Shown here piece by piece: positions 42,212 through 60,106 of a stretch of DNA of 64,000 nt. Position numbers and translations under genes: made by a program. The notes beneath the pieces are model-generated. The model saw only the letters and a list, made by a program, of their open reading frames with translations. It ran no database searches and was not told the DNA's origin. The stretch comes from Diploscapter coronatus (taxonomy: Eukaryota > Nematoda > Chromadorea > Rhabditida > Rhabditidae): contig OZ038423.1 of assembly GCA_964036155.1 (NCBI GenBank), forward strand, positions 17,375,249-17,439,248. Reading direction: 5' to 3'. The first letter of the stretch is position 1. The number at the start of each line of letters is the position of its first letter.

Positions 42212-44792
42212 GTTTAAGAAGGAAATCTATAAACTATCCAAAATTAATAATGTTCGCAATTTGCATATAATTCTAAATAAATCTATGATACGATATCTTT
42301 CTGCTCTTAAATTAGCATTGCTAAATTTGAAATATACAGCGACACTTAAATAACATTGAACAACTTATGAAATTTATCCCGTATCGTTCGTTTATCTTTA
42401 ATATATCGATTCTCCTGAATCTTTGGGAGTTCCTAGATTCATTAAATCTAACAAGGGAAGTTTCCACATAGGAACTCACAGATCTTGATGAAGCTCTTCA
42501 AACAGGGGTTTTCAATGTTGCTGATTACTATTATCACGTCAAAATTCGTAAAATATGAACTTGGAAGTAGGAAATTGGTGAAAATGCTTTCTTCACTTAT
42601 TGTTTGCGAAATTGCAAAATTTACATACATGTTTGACAAGTGAATTTGCTCATTACTTGCACAAGATACGAGTAAAAACGGCCAAAAATTAACTTCTTCC
42701 GGGTGTCTATTTGACGAATTTTGACTTCACCATCGTAATCACCGTCATTGAAGATCCCTATTCTGAAAGTTCTACCAAGACCCATAAATTCCCATGTGGG
42801 AACTTCTCTTGTAGGCCACTTTCAAATTTCGGCTTGATTCAATAATGAAAGAGTAAACTAATCACTAATATCAGTATCACATATTATTTAATTTTTAAAA
42901 TTCTGCCTACAATGATGTAACATGTGTCACGTGCACATTATATAGAAAGATAAAAAATCACTATTTCCACTATAAAATAACATTAAAACTATAAGTGGCT
43001 GAAGTTGGGAATGAGTGAATTCATAATTCTACGCAATAACGAAAAAACAGTCAATCTAGATTTATGGTGTGTGTAATGTGTATTGCGATTTGGGAAAGGT
43101 GTGATAATTGCACTGCCCATAATTGAAATGATTGATTAAAGTACAGCTGCAATGGGGATAAGTTCAACACAATTCAACTCCAATTCTCCTTCTCTTTTTC
43201 TCTCTGATTTCATTTTTCATCATTTTCCATCTTTTCCTTCCCCTATTTCCCACTCTTTTGTTGTAATGCCATTACTCGAAATGTATTTTTGATTGTTTGA
43301 CACTGGAAATCCACAATTCGCGTTTTCGTTAATTTTCTTGATGATTGTCGCTCAGTTGGCTATGTTCATTTTCAATCAATTTTCGACTCTTTCCTTCCTT
43401 CGTTTCTTGATCAATCATATTTCGTCGAAAGACACATGTGATTTTGCGATATTATTGGTGTGACTTGTCGAGTTTTCTACAGAGCAATTGTCATTCTCTA
43501 GGATGTTGTTTGTTAGTGCTAGAGCGGCTGCGGAGATCGCAGCCAGGTATTGGATGTCATTGCTTTAGCGCTCTAGTGCTTAGTGGACAGTTCATCTCTG
43601 TTTCTGTCATGAGCTTCGTCGACTTCATAATGCCAGTCTCAGAGTCAGTCAGCAGCTTCAGCCATCATCCTCTGTTCCCTCTCCTATCTTTATCTCTGTC
43701 TCTGTATCACTTTCCTGCAACATATGCTGCTTATCCTCTAGTCTTCTAGCTCTCATCCACTTTATAGCTCTTTAGCTCTATCTTTTTTCTTGTTTCTCCG
43801 ACTCCCCTCTATCCTCCTCTTTATCAACCTCTTTATCAATCTCTTTATCTGTATCTTTCAGCTCTTTATCTCTTTATCCCATTCAGCTCGAACTGCCATG
43901 TCACATTGGGTGTAATCAGATCGAAGTCAATCGAGAATCATGACTGGCAGTCTGGCAGAATCTGTGAACATGTTATTTTGTTCCTTTTCAAATTATTAAA
44001 CACATTTCGCGGCCTTTCGAAATTATAAAATTGCGCGTTTTATTGCGAATCATAGTCATCTGTCCGGAAAAGCTCCTTCTCATTTATATACTATTTCATT
44101 TGTCTTAATGTAAGAATGTGAAAATTTTAATGTAAGTCACATGTTTATTTGCTGAATGTCGAATTTGTTCTATATTGAAATGAGATAGATCCAGATGATC
44201 ACTTTTCAGGCAATTTGAAAATATCGTAACGTTCGAAATAGTTTAGACAACAATAGGATAAAGAGTAAAGCAGAGATTCTGCTTTATACTATTTTGCACG
44301 TTACGATGCTATGACTGTAACAGTTGATCATTTTTAGTTTATTCTTGATCATTTATCCTCTCAACTTGATTATTTAGCAACGAATAATCCATTGTTTCGT
44401 ATCGTTTGTCGATGACCATTTGACTCTTTTTGCAGCGCAGAGGATATTATCGATTCATTGCATCATCGCCTGCGAAAATCAGCTCGTCTTACATTTCCTG
44501 CTTTCCTTCTCCTCTTTCATATTTTCAATTCTCAATTAGCCATCTCAGTTCAGTTTCAGCTGAGCTATTGGTTTATTTCTTTCCGTGTTTATATTCAGCA
44601 GCTTCATCCTCATTTCTCTCTCCTTCCCCTTTCTTCTATCATAATCCCCCACTCATTGTTCGATTTCCTTTATCCTTTTTATCTCCTCTCTATACGAGTC
44701 TAAAGATAATCTGCTTTATCATTCGAAGAACGTATCCTATTTCAGTCGATGTTCTGCTGTATGGTCACAATGCTAGTCAAGCTAATCGAGTG
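42212..44792. promoter_or_regulatory. 2.6-kb upstream region of ace-1
   Basis: It contains a large imperfect inverted repeat (42455-42835), pyrimidine-rich CTTTATCTCTTT repeats near 43790-43880, and no exon I can support. It should carry ace-1 control elements. Confidence 0.45.
42455..42835. repeat. Foldback repeat, copy 1 of a family of two
   Basis: The left arm (GGGAAGTTTCCACATAGGAA, then AGATCTTGATGAAGCTC) is the imperfect reverse complement of the right arm (AATTTTGACTTCACCATCGT ... CCCATGTGGGAACTTCTCTT). The same arms recur at 44985-45355. Confidence 0.65.
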
Positions 44793-49526
<4,734 letters not shown>

Positions 49527-51565
49527 AATCACGGATACACGGATAAGATACAGCCTCACTAAAGTACACTCAACATTACACCCGGTTAATAGGAAAGGAT
49601 AGGAATTCAGTTACAGTTCATTATGACTGAATTATGCCTTCCAATTCCTTCCTCCATCCAATTCACTTCCTTCTGTGATATGCCTCAACGAGCGTTCCTT
49701 CATAATTGAGCTTATTTATAATTTAGAGTAGTTAATTTTTTTGTCTTTGCAGAAGATTTTATTAGATCACTTTTTAAAAATATTGCTTCGTTTAATTTCG
49801 AGTCTTTTTCTCTAAAAATTATCATGTTTATTTACACATCTTACAGATTCTTAAGAATTCTGCTCATGCACGTCAATTCGATCGATGCTTGTTGTCTGTA
49901 AATTATTCAGATGCGTTATTATTGTCATAGCTATCGATTATTTATCATGGCATCTTAAGTGGCCAATATCTAATATTAGTTTGGTAGGAAAGTTCGGTCT
50001 GATATAATATTTTTCGAGTCTATTTCGCCAATTATTCAAACCAGTTTCCTCGAAATTTTGTTATTTTTCATATTATTTTCATAGTAAGCATGTCCAGGTT
50101 AACCATAAAATCCGCTCTTCATTTTTTGGAGAACGAAGGAATCTAGACAACGAAATGTAACGAAACTTTCTTACCAATGCATTATTTTATCGTCTCGCAT
50201 ATCAATTTGCGCTTACACATTTCGTTAGAAAGTTTATCTTATTAATATTTTATCTTCTTAGATTTCGAATTTTAGTCCATAAAATATGTTGATAACATTT
50301 AATCTTGCCATTGAAATACCTTTGCTGCAATTTTGAAAAATTTTGCGTGTCCTGTCGTATTGAATCTTATTCAAAGAAGGGTTTCTTATTGTAAATTTTA
50401 TGAGTATTTTTTATTATTATTGAATCGATAAAATATCAGCATTGTTTATTCGTATGTTAAAAAAAGGCTTGACCGTTTTGTATAACTTACACCTAGCCAT
50501 TTTCTAAACTTGTCACTAAATTTTTTGCCTTCTTATAAAAATTGATGATTTTCACATTAAATTCGTATGACTTTCAACTCTTCATTATCACGAAAATCAA
50601 GTAAATAATAAATTTATTTCTAAAACGCAACGATAGACAAACAAACTTTTGAAATTAAGTAAAAGAAGAAAGTGCACTTCATTAATCAATGGTTATTAAT
50701 TTAATAGTAAGGGGATGTGCTAAATAAAATGGTAAATGATAAAATAGCTAGAAGAAAGATAAAATCTCACTCAAATATAATGGCAGACAAAGGCTAAACC
50801 AAGGCAGTTACGAACGAAATCACATCCTTTTTCATCCATAATGGATGAAGAAAAATACGTAGAAAGGAAAAGAAAGAAAATAGAACAATAACAGAAAATT
50901 AGGAAGATAGAAAGATAGAAGGAAATAAAACCGAGAAGAAAGAACAAAGCGGATGATTGCGCAGTGAATGTTCATATCGTGAAGAATATTTCAATCGATT
51001 CTAAATAGTTTATCAAAATAGTATGAATTCCGACGATCATTAGCCTGTAAAGTATGACTTCTTTGATGAAGAAAAAAGAATAAAATAGCCATCGACTAAT
51101 TAGCACCGAAGCTCAACTCTTTAAAGTAAACAAATAATCGATTGAAATATAAACGACAATAGAAAGGCAAGAAAACGGCAATGTTGAACAACTGAACGTA
51201 ACTACCATCAATTTAAAATAATTCACCAATTTTATAGTAGTGATATTTGAATATTTCTGGATAGTTATATGAGAATTAAATATAACTCTAATTAAATTAA
51301 TTGATAAAAAAATCATGTGGGGATATTAATACCGATATAGAAACAAATAAATTTAAATTTAATCTAGAAAAATCGTAGTGACTTTATGGCAGTTTATTGA
51401 ACTTGCGTCAAGTGCATGTAGGAGAAAGTTAGTGGAGATTCTCAAGCTATTTGAAAATGCTAAAATGCTTAGAGCGGACTCATACAAGTAGTTCAATAAT
51501 TATGATGTAAAAGAAGAAAGATAAGAAAAAATAATTAAATTAATCTAAACAACACTCAGCCGTCG
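49527..51565. other. Convergent spacer between ace-1 and collagen 3' ends
   Basis: About 2 kb of very AT-rich DNA holding both 3' UTRs. Only short ORFs without splice context are seen. Confidence 0.55.
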
Positions 51566-54500
51566 TTATTGCCTGCTGTCTGTAGCTTTAATGCAAACTT
51601 GGCATCGGGAGACTCGCGTTCGCAAGTTACCCGACTTCAATGTTTGACTTTCAGGGACCTGAAAATTCAATTTCTAAATAAGATATATTATATTTTAGAA
51701 TATATAAATATAGTATAATTATTTTATGACGAGAGATAAATTTCTAATTTTACTTCGATTCCGATTCTAAATCAAACTGAAAATAAATCTGATTCGTTTT
51801 TCTCAAAACTGGAATTCTAAATACACCAACCCACGTTTCGATAAAAATATAAATGTTGATTTTGAATTCAAGAATATTAAACTTCTACTGTCAGTAAAAT
51901 TTCGCCATAATGCCGGGATAAAATACGAATGTCGAAATTCGATTTGGGAAAGATAACAATTTCCCACTATTTTCAAATTTAAATTTGATCCGTGCTAAAA
52001 ATCAGCTTCTATCTCTGAAATACAACATTTGCGTGTATAAAAAATATCTTTTTGGGAAATGTTTACGTTTTCAGCATCAAACAAATAAAAACGAAGCTGA
52101 CCTTAAATTCTTGATCATTGTCAATAGTCGTCAACCAGAAGGAGAATTTGTTGGCGAAGTAGTGACACGATCCTCGCGCTCCGTTACATTCGATGAATGG
52201 CGTTGCTCTGAAGTCTTCCAAGCACGAGCCAGGAGAGCTGCAAATGGATGATATTGGTATTGAAAGACGGTATTATTTGTTTTTGACTCTCTGGGTCCAT
52301 CATTTTTCAAAGAATTTACCTCAGCGATTGTCCGCCTCCCTCAGCACCAGCACCCGTATGCATGGCGAACGAGTATCCGATCCAAAGGCTGTTCCATCCG
52401 GCAGGGCAGTTCGGGATCTGGATCGTCTGCGAGTGCACTGAGATCACGTTGGCAGGCGCCTCACAAACTGCGCATCTAAACATTAAAATTGCATAATGAT
52501 CGGGTAATATTCGAATCCTAATCTTTATGGTAAAGAAACGAAAGATTCGAAAAAAATTACAATATTTGTGATCGTCGTCATATCTTTTGCTATCTTAGTT
52601 TTCGAAATAAATATCTTCTCCCCTTATCTATATTTGCCCGGTAAAATTTCTCGTTATCCTATCTCAAAAGCCAACCCCATTTTTTAGACAACAATGCTTC
52701 TCATCAATTTCTTCATCATTAGAAAACAAAATTCCGTGAATTGAAATTGAGGATTTACCTCGAGATGTATGGCTGGATTTCTCCCTCGTTGACAGGCATC
52801 ATGGGAATGGGCGCTGTGGTCGAGAGCCAGTAGGATTTGTCGTTTCGACTGGCGTAGTTGCACACGTTGTTGAAATCGCAGAACAGGAAGGGCATCGTTG
52901 AGAATCGCTGAAGGCATGAACCCGCATGTCCTGCAAATCATGCAATTTCTGGAGTAGATTATCATCGAATATCATAAATAATGCTAATTTTCTCATTATC
53001 TTTTTCTCCAATGCTGATGAAAGATAAGGAAGGGAGGCAACGCTTGGCATCATTTCTTGTTTAATTTTGGCGCATTTGTATTAAATTGTGAAGGTCAACT
53101 TCTTAGAAATTAAATCTTCAATGTCATTGATGTAATGCAATATTTTATAAGTTGAGATGGAATAGTCTCTCAAGATTCATGCAAATTAAAGATTCAATTA
53201 GTTCACTACTGTGGTATACTAAAGTTTTGGTTTTAATTGAATTCTTTAAATTATAATTTATTCACTCTCGTTTACCACTTCTTATATCCCTCTAAGGTTA
53301 TTTAAACTTCGACCGAGAAAACCTAAAAATGAGCTAACCGAGATCCTGGTTGTGTGATTTTTCGTTTCCTTCAATGTAGAGCAGCGAGTATCCGTCCCAG
53401 AGTTTGGTGTGTCCATCGGGGCAGCGAGGGATGTCCGTGGTCTGTGAGTGTTTCACCAGCACGAAACCGTCTCTGTAGGCCGGACCCGCAGGTCCAGGGC
53501 CACCAGGTAAGCCGGGGGGTCATGAAATTGAGAAATTATTGGGGTAATTTATTGATGGAAAAATTCAATAATTTAAAAAATGATAAGGCAGAAGCTTGAA
53601 AAATATTTCATTTTCATGAACTTTTCAAAATCTATAAGTCCCGTACAATCCCGACTTCTAAGATCTTATCTAACAGAGTATCGATACAATTAGAAGTAAT
53701 GACATTTTGAGACAAAAATTCATATTAATTTTGGCTCGAAAAAAAATTTCCAAGCTTCTGATCATGGGCTTTCGAGTCACATAGTTTATAGAAACGACAA
53801 ATTTTTACCAGGGGGACCCATCGGACCGTCTAAGCCGGGGAATCTTAAAACGGAACTATTATTGGACGATATTGATCATTATTAAATTTTCGTTAGCACA
53901 TTTGATCCTTTTCAGAACAGTTATTTTGAAGAAACTTGCATATTCGGAGTTAAATATTCGAAATTATGTTACAAAAGGTATGTAAACTTATCTGGCAAGC
54001 CAGGCTGACCCTTCTCGCCGTTCAAACCTGGGCCACCTGCAAAATAATGACTAGTGATGTTATATATTTTAAAGCTAAATAAATTTAGAATTGAAGATCA
54101 ACTTTAACATCTCAAAGCTTAGCAGAAACGCGATATTACATTGAGAATTTAACAAGTTGGGAAAAAATCCCTAACCTGGATAGCCATCTCGGCCTGGGGC
54201 GCCATCAATTCCTGGAAGTCCATTCGGGCCTGGCGGGCTAAATTAGGCAGAGTTTATTTTCGGTTCGAATTTAAAGTCGTCTTAATTGAGATTATGCTTA
54301 ATTTAAGATAAAACGAAATAATTCGTGATATTACGGCATTTATAATTTGAAAATCATGCATCGTCTCGATAAATCTCATAAAATTATACCCATCGAGGCC
54401 TGGCATTCCCTTCTCTCCTGAAAATTTATCATGGTGAACATTTTCTGACATAAAAATTTTATATTTGAACAAGGAATGCAAGCTATGTAAATGTCGAATC

Positions 54501-57500
54501 ATGCTCAAAGTCTGTAGGCAACTCCAATGGAACACACTGATCACGATAATTAAGTCCGAAAACGCTAAAGGTCCCGAATAGCTCTGCAGCTTAGCTCCGA
54601 ATTTCAATTATTCACTTCGCAATGTATCAACAAAAATTCAAAATTAGCCTACATTGTAAAGGTAATGCCACTATTCGCTACAGCAACGAAGGGAAATTTG
54701 CACCCAAATTGCAGTACTATTTCGGACCTTTAGCGTTTTTTGATTTGATTATCATAATCGACGTGTTCAATTTAGGTTATCCACAAATTTTGAGCAGGAC
54801 CCGTGATTTACATTTTTTGCATTCCTTGCAAGATTTAGAAGAACATTTTTCTTAGGTTGACTTTAAAATACCACAAATAGCTGACCTCTTATTCCAGGGA
54901 CTCCTGCTGGACCCATCGGACCTTAAATAATAGGTTTAGAGTTTTCTTTTGCAGAATATGATATTTTAATGAAAGGCGACATTTATTCAATTTGACAGGT
55001 TTAATATGGAAAGTAAATGGTTTAATTTTTATGAAGCTCCAATTTGCATAAAAGTTACCTGGAGCTCCTGGTTGAATGATCGGCATCGGAGCAGGCTGTA
55101 AAAATTAAACTTTTAAATCTGCGATTAATTAAATATCTCACCTGTCCTGGAAGACCGGGCTGACCTTGTTCACCTTAATTTTATTAATTAATTGGTCTTT
55201 CTTCACTAGTTGAATTCAACTTTTAAAGACAAATTATGTCTTTGGAAAAAAATCATATTTCAGAGAAATTATGAATCACCCTTCTGTCCTTCACGACCAG
55301 CAAGTCCATCCAATCCGCGATCTCCCTTCATTCCCTGCAAATTTTAGCATTAATTTCAACTCGTTTTTGTCTCAATTATGGAGAGTAAGCAATATTTTAT
55401 TACTAACAAATTTGGGTATTGCTTACGCCCCAAAATATCCTGATAAAATCTCACCTCGAAACCGGGTTGTCCTAAGATTGTATTCATAAATGATTTAAAT
55501 TTATCATTAAATTTAACTCTGAAGTTAAAAGCTGATATTTCAACTTCGAAGTTAAAATTAACTATTCAAAATCATTTATGAATATCAGACCTGGAAGGCC
55601 GTCCAATCCTCGCTCGCCCTGAAAAAGAATTGAATAGCGAACATTACTCGAGTCTTGTAATAGCAAGTTTAGTATTTCTAAAGTAAACTAAATTTCATAA
55701 CATGAAATTTTATACCAAAGCGATTTTTGAAAGTTAATGCTATTTTAATGATCTCGACCGACAAACCTGAGGTCCTTGAGGTCCAAATTCACCCTTCTGG
55801 CCTGGCAATCCGGGCAAACCTAAGCATAAAATTATTTTCGAGTTTATAGTTGGTCTGGTAAAGATAAAAAGGTATTGATATGAATTCTAATTTAACCAAA
55901 AATGCATAAAATAATAAATTTAACTCACCATCTTTTCCTGGGTAGCCTGGCTGACCGGGGGGTCATGAAATAGTAAAAAATTAGGTTTAGAAATCATTTT
56001 TATATTTTTGCGAACTTTTTACCATATTAAAGAGTAAATATCATGAGAAATTTGATTTTCTAGTAGCTCTCATCTTCACTTGATTAAAGAATTAATTAGC
56101 ATAAATCCTACCTTGCGGGCCTGGGAATGTTTGGCCGGAAGCTCCGGGAAGTCCGTCCAATCCTCGTTCACCCTAAACTCAAATCGTATTACTAACTGCA
56201 GGGCTATTTGTGAATTTTAACTTTTCTCTAAATTAAAATTTAAACAGTCCAAATTTTCTGACCGACAAACTATTTTATTTTCAGATAATTCACCCACCTT
56301 CTGGCCAGGAATTCCGGGCAATCCGGGCTGGCCTTGATTACCAGGATAACCACGTTCACCTATAATTTAAATTAGCGCATATTTAGAACTGTTGAATTTC
56401 AGAGCGAGTCAAAAGTTTGCAAAAAATTCTCAAATTTTGAGAATTGGTACAGCACGTTCTTTGTCATAAAGTTTCAGTTGATTTTAGGTATAATTTCAAG
56501 TGAGGACACATAATGTTGCTTGTCAAGAAATTAAAAGAAACTGAAATTCATAGATTATCATTCAAATACAATGTATAGTTTGAAGATGCTTTCAAACTTT
56601 CAGCGCACTTTATACCGTAAGCAATAGCACTTTCATTAGAAATAAAAAATGTTTTTAACCACCAACCTGGGGCGCCCTTCAAACCGGGGAAGCCTAAAAT
56701 AAACATGATTAGATTGATTGAACCAGATTCATAAATTTTTAGTATTATTTAAAACTCACCATAAGAGTTATTCAAAATTATTGTTCACGTTTTAGAATTA
56801 CTGAAATGATTTTAAACTCTTACCTGGAGCTCCATCCATGCCTCGATCACCCTTCTGGCCTGGATATCCGTCCTAAATTAGGGGTTTTTATCATCAGTAA
56901 AGGCTCAACTAGAATTACCTGTCCACGCTCGCCGGGCAGACCTAGGCAGAATTGTTGGTTTATTATACGAGAAATTTCAAATAACGAGCTTTTTGTTTTA
57001 ATTTAACAAGATAATAGTTTAGGGTTTCTCGTATAATAAACTAAATTTTCTACCTGGCAATCCTGCGTCACCCTTCTCGCCTCGCAGTCCAGGCAATCCT
57101 AAAAATAGATCGTTAAAATCAAATTCTGTAAAGTCAAATTGATCATTTTTAGGATAAATCGACTAAATATGGTCTGAAACTTTTACCTGGTGGACCTTCA
57201 GGCCCAGGAATTCCATCTCTGCCACTGGGTCCAGGCAATCCAACTTCACCCTTAAAATAAACAACTTTAGAAACCTTTAGCTTTCGAGTCGATAAAGACG
57301 CTATCTAAACTAGTTAAAAGTTGACCTTGATGCCAGGAAGACCAGGCACTCCTGAAATAATCAATTTATGGTCAAAATCCAGTACTAATTTATTTTAACC
57401 AACCGTTTTCACCAGGATAACCAGGCTGACCTCTCTCGCCCTGAAAATACATTTTTACGACATTACATTATGCTGAATTGAAATTTCGAATTTAATAAAT

Positions 57501-58912
57501 GATAAATTCTTTCCATTTTATATTTCTACTAAATAAACTCATCGATCAGCCCACCTTCTTTCCGGGGATTCCTGAGAATGGGAATTAATGATTATCGTGA
57601 AGATCGCAATATTAAAAATTCGCAAAATTCAGCTTTCAAGAAATAAAAAGCGAATTCTTGATATTGATCGTTTGCGATATTCATCAATTACCAGGAAGTC
57701 CACTGTGTCCTAAATTAGAAATATTAGGATGAATTTTTGGCCTTTATTATCAATTTTTTAATTAAAAATATCGAGAAAATTTACCTTTCGGTCCAACGGT
57801 TCCTGGAAGTCCAGGAAGTCCTGGCTCGCCTAAATTTGATCGATTATCCCGAGTTAGTTTTTCCTGATGAATTTTGATTTTTAGTGGAAAATCTTGTTAT
57901 TTTAATTATCTTCACAAAATAATTAAGAACCGATAAAGAAATTTAATATCCATAGAATGATATTTTCGGCAAAACGCTTCTTACCTCTCTGGCCTTGAAT
58001 TCCCGGAAGACCTGGATTTCCCTAAAATTGAAAGAAATGATCAAATTGTTCGTCTTTGTTAAGAGAAAATTCCCCATCGAAAGTAAAGCCAACCTTCATT
58101 CCAGGATAACCCGGATTTCCTGAAATAAAATATTAGGTTTTCTGATAATCTCAAGATTCTAAAACCTGGCAATCCATCAAGTCCATTTCGGCCTGGAATT
58201 CCTGCTTCTCCCTAAATTTGAAATATTATTACTCTTAAATACTCAGTTATTTTAAACTAGAAAAGACTATGTAAACTAAATTTTTGTACTGGTAGAGCTG
58301 CAATATATGATTGCTAATCGATATACCTTCAAGCCAGGAACGCCTGGCGATCCTCTAGCGCCTTCCAAACCAGGCTGGAATTCAATTTACTGTAAGTTTA
58401 ATTGAGAAATTAACGCTAGCAATTTCATATAATTTCCATTTTATTTCATTATTAAACTTCAATTTCATTGCTAACGTCGATATTCGAAAAAAAAAAATCG
58501 CCAGAAAACTCAAACCTGTCCAGGTAGGCCAGGCAAACCTGCAAAAATTCATTAAATTTTGCTTGATTGATTCATTTTAGCAATACTGATCAATTTATAG
58601 CTATGGGAAAAAACTTTGTAAAAATGATCTGTTTGAACAGTAATGCTTCAGTATTAACTAAGTAATAACACACCTGCGTCGCCTTTCGCTCCAGAGAGTC
58701 TTAAAATTCAAAGATTATCCTCAAGTAGTGAAAATGAATAATACAGCCAGACGGTATTAACTAATTTCAGAGTTTTTTCTAGCATTAAAAATGAATTGGT
58801 TGACTACTCGCATTAATACCGACTGCTGTGGTTCACTTTTTTCCAGTAATTCTTTATATTCCAAACTAAAACTTATCTGGCATGCCGGGCGCGCCTTGTT
58901 CACCTTTGGGTC
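51566..58912 (-). CDS. let-2: Type IV collagen alpha-2-like chain (LET-2 type), 3' part with NC1 domain
   Basis: Basement membrane collagen. About 27 small collagenous exons run from 58912 down to 53809, each coding Gly-X-Y triplets, with most Gly codons split G|GN at junctions. They are followed by the 53521-53339 exon (end of triple helix, [35 protein letters not shown]) and NC1 exons 52930-52759, 52475-52320, 52237-52102, 51658-51566 (TAA). NC1 has both C4 subdomains: [88 protein letters not shown] and SFWLTTI are alpha-2-like. The visible part is about 660 residues against about 1750 in the family: signal peptide, 7S domain and much of the helix are missing upstream. Several splice sites are non-canonical (see findings). 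It could be a complete gene with a distant 5' end or a 5'-truncated copy. Confidence 0.88.
54455..54850. repeat. Long foldback repeat in a collagen intron
   Basis: Sequence around GAATGCAAGC...AAAACGCTAAAGGTCC (54470-54575) is the imperfect reverse complement of CGGACCTTTAGCG...TTTGCATTCCTTGC (54723-54832). It fills most of the intron 54420-54885. Confidence 0.7.
55481..55585. repeat. Intron-spanning palindrome in the collagen gene
   Basis: ATTCATAAATGATTT near the low-coordinate end pairs with AAATCATTTATGAAT at the high end. The inner ACTCTGAAGTTAA pairs with TTAACTTCGAAGTT imperfectly. The palindrome covers almost the whole intron. Confidence 0.75.
56947..57050. repeat. Intron-spanning palindrome in the collagen gene
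   Basis: GGTTTATTATACGAGAAA pairs with TTTCTCGTATAATAAACT at the other end of the same intron. Confidence 0.75.
58724..58846. repeat. Palindrome inside an AT-AA collagen intron
   Basis: AGTAGTGAAAATG...CAGACGGTATTAA pairs with TTAATACCGACTG...GGTTCACTT. It brings the two non-canonical intron ends close together. Confidence 0.65.
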
Positions 58913-60106
58913 TTAAAACGGAATCATTAGACTTTGAAATAAATGCGTTTAAGAGATTTACACGCTGTCGGATTCATATGTAAGTTTGACAGAAATTTGT
59001 ACATGAATTTTCACCCAAAATTCATTGTAAAGAAATCAAAAACGATTCAAAGGGTATGAATAAGGTTAAGGATAAATCTCTTAAAAATCCTGTTATGTGT
59101 CTGGACAATATAAAATTCGATACAGAAAATTTTTGGAGATCAAATCGAAATCGAGATCGATTTCCGTAATCTCAAAATCGTTCCCTCCAGGTAATAACGC
59201 TATCCTTCTTTCAAATTGGTTTCGATGGTTTCAGAAAAATCTATACCATCATAATAAATTTGAATCAACTCAAATCATTAATTTAGTTCTACAATTATTC
59301 TGCAAGGGGTACTTGCGAGATTAACCATTATGCCTCTGCATCTCTGCCCCCCTCTCTGCAATTTATTATTTTGGGGACAATAGCGAGTATATTCAATGAC
59401 AGAACCAGACTAAAGTGAATATTCAAATTCCAAGCTAAAGAATCAATCCGAAACTTTCCAAGAAAATAATTGCAATTGTGGTAAAAATTTTCGACAAGCT
59501 TGGCTAAAATCCTCATTAAGCCTTCACTGACTTTTCATTCGAAAAGATGCACATGTGATTCCACACCTTCTGAAATCGACTATGAAACTAGACTGGTTTT
59601 ATGAGTATTTCTGTCTAAATTCGGAAATTTCGAAACTTGGTTTCGAACTGATACATAATTTTCTCGAAACTTGGCAACATTTATGTTCGAATTCCTCGAG
59701 CATAATCGCCGCAGAATGCGGAAAGGAGTGTAACAGCCAAACTTGTCGCAGACGCTCTTAACACTCGTTTGACCTTGAGTGGAGTGCCAAATCGAGTGTA
59801 GTCACGCCTTTGATTCTTTTATTCCCCGTTCGTGTTTGCACGTTCTTTCATGTGCAGTTTCATAATTTCTGGAAAAAATCGGTTTCGAAGTGCTGATTTC
59901 AAACCTATTTTTAGTAAACTCCTGCGTGAAATTTGCCAGGAGTCATGTAATGGAGCACGCGCAATTTGGACACTCAGCATGATTCGAATTTGACTCCAGG
60001 CGTTTGCAGTGTTCAGCTTCTCCTATATAAGCCCAGGAGAGAGTCAGTCAAACCATCGACTCATTCACAGCTTCTTCTTCTTCCTACAACCTCCAAAACT
60101 CCCAAA
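58913..60106. other. Region upstream of the visible collagen exons
   Basis: No Gly-X-Y exon is found here although the collagen chain is incomplete. The right part contains the TATA-box promoter of the small secreted gene on the other strand. Short ORFs lack support. Confidence 0.5.
60024..60030 (+). promoter_or_regulatory. TATA box of the Tyr/Lys-rich peptide gene
   Basis: TATATAA followed by GCCC, 83 bases before the ATG. Confidence 0.7.

Noticed and set aside
54622..54855. 77-residue ORF in a collagen intron
   Set aside because: It lies in one arm of a foldback repeat and has no protein-like conservation that I can see.
58701..58876. U12-type (minor spliceosome) intron as explanation for the AT start
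   Set aside because: The donor ATAAGTTT lacks the U12 ATATCCTT motif, no TCCTTAAC branch is seen, and the acceptor is AA rather than AC.
59328..59516. 62-residue minus ORF as collagen signal-peptide exon
   Set aside because: It has a hydrophobic stretch but no donor in the right phase and no 7S sequence after it.
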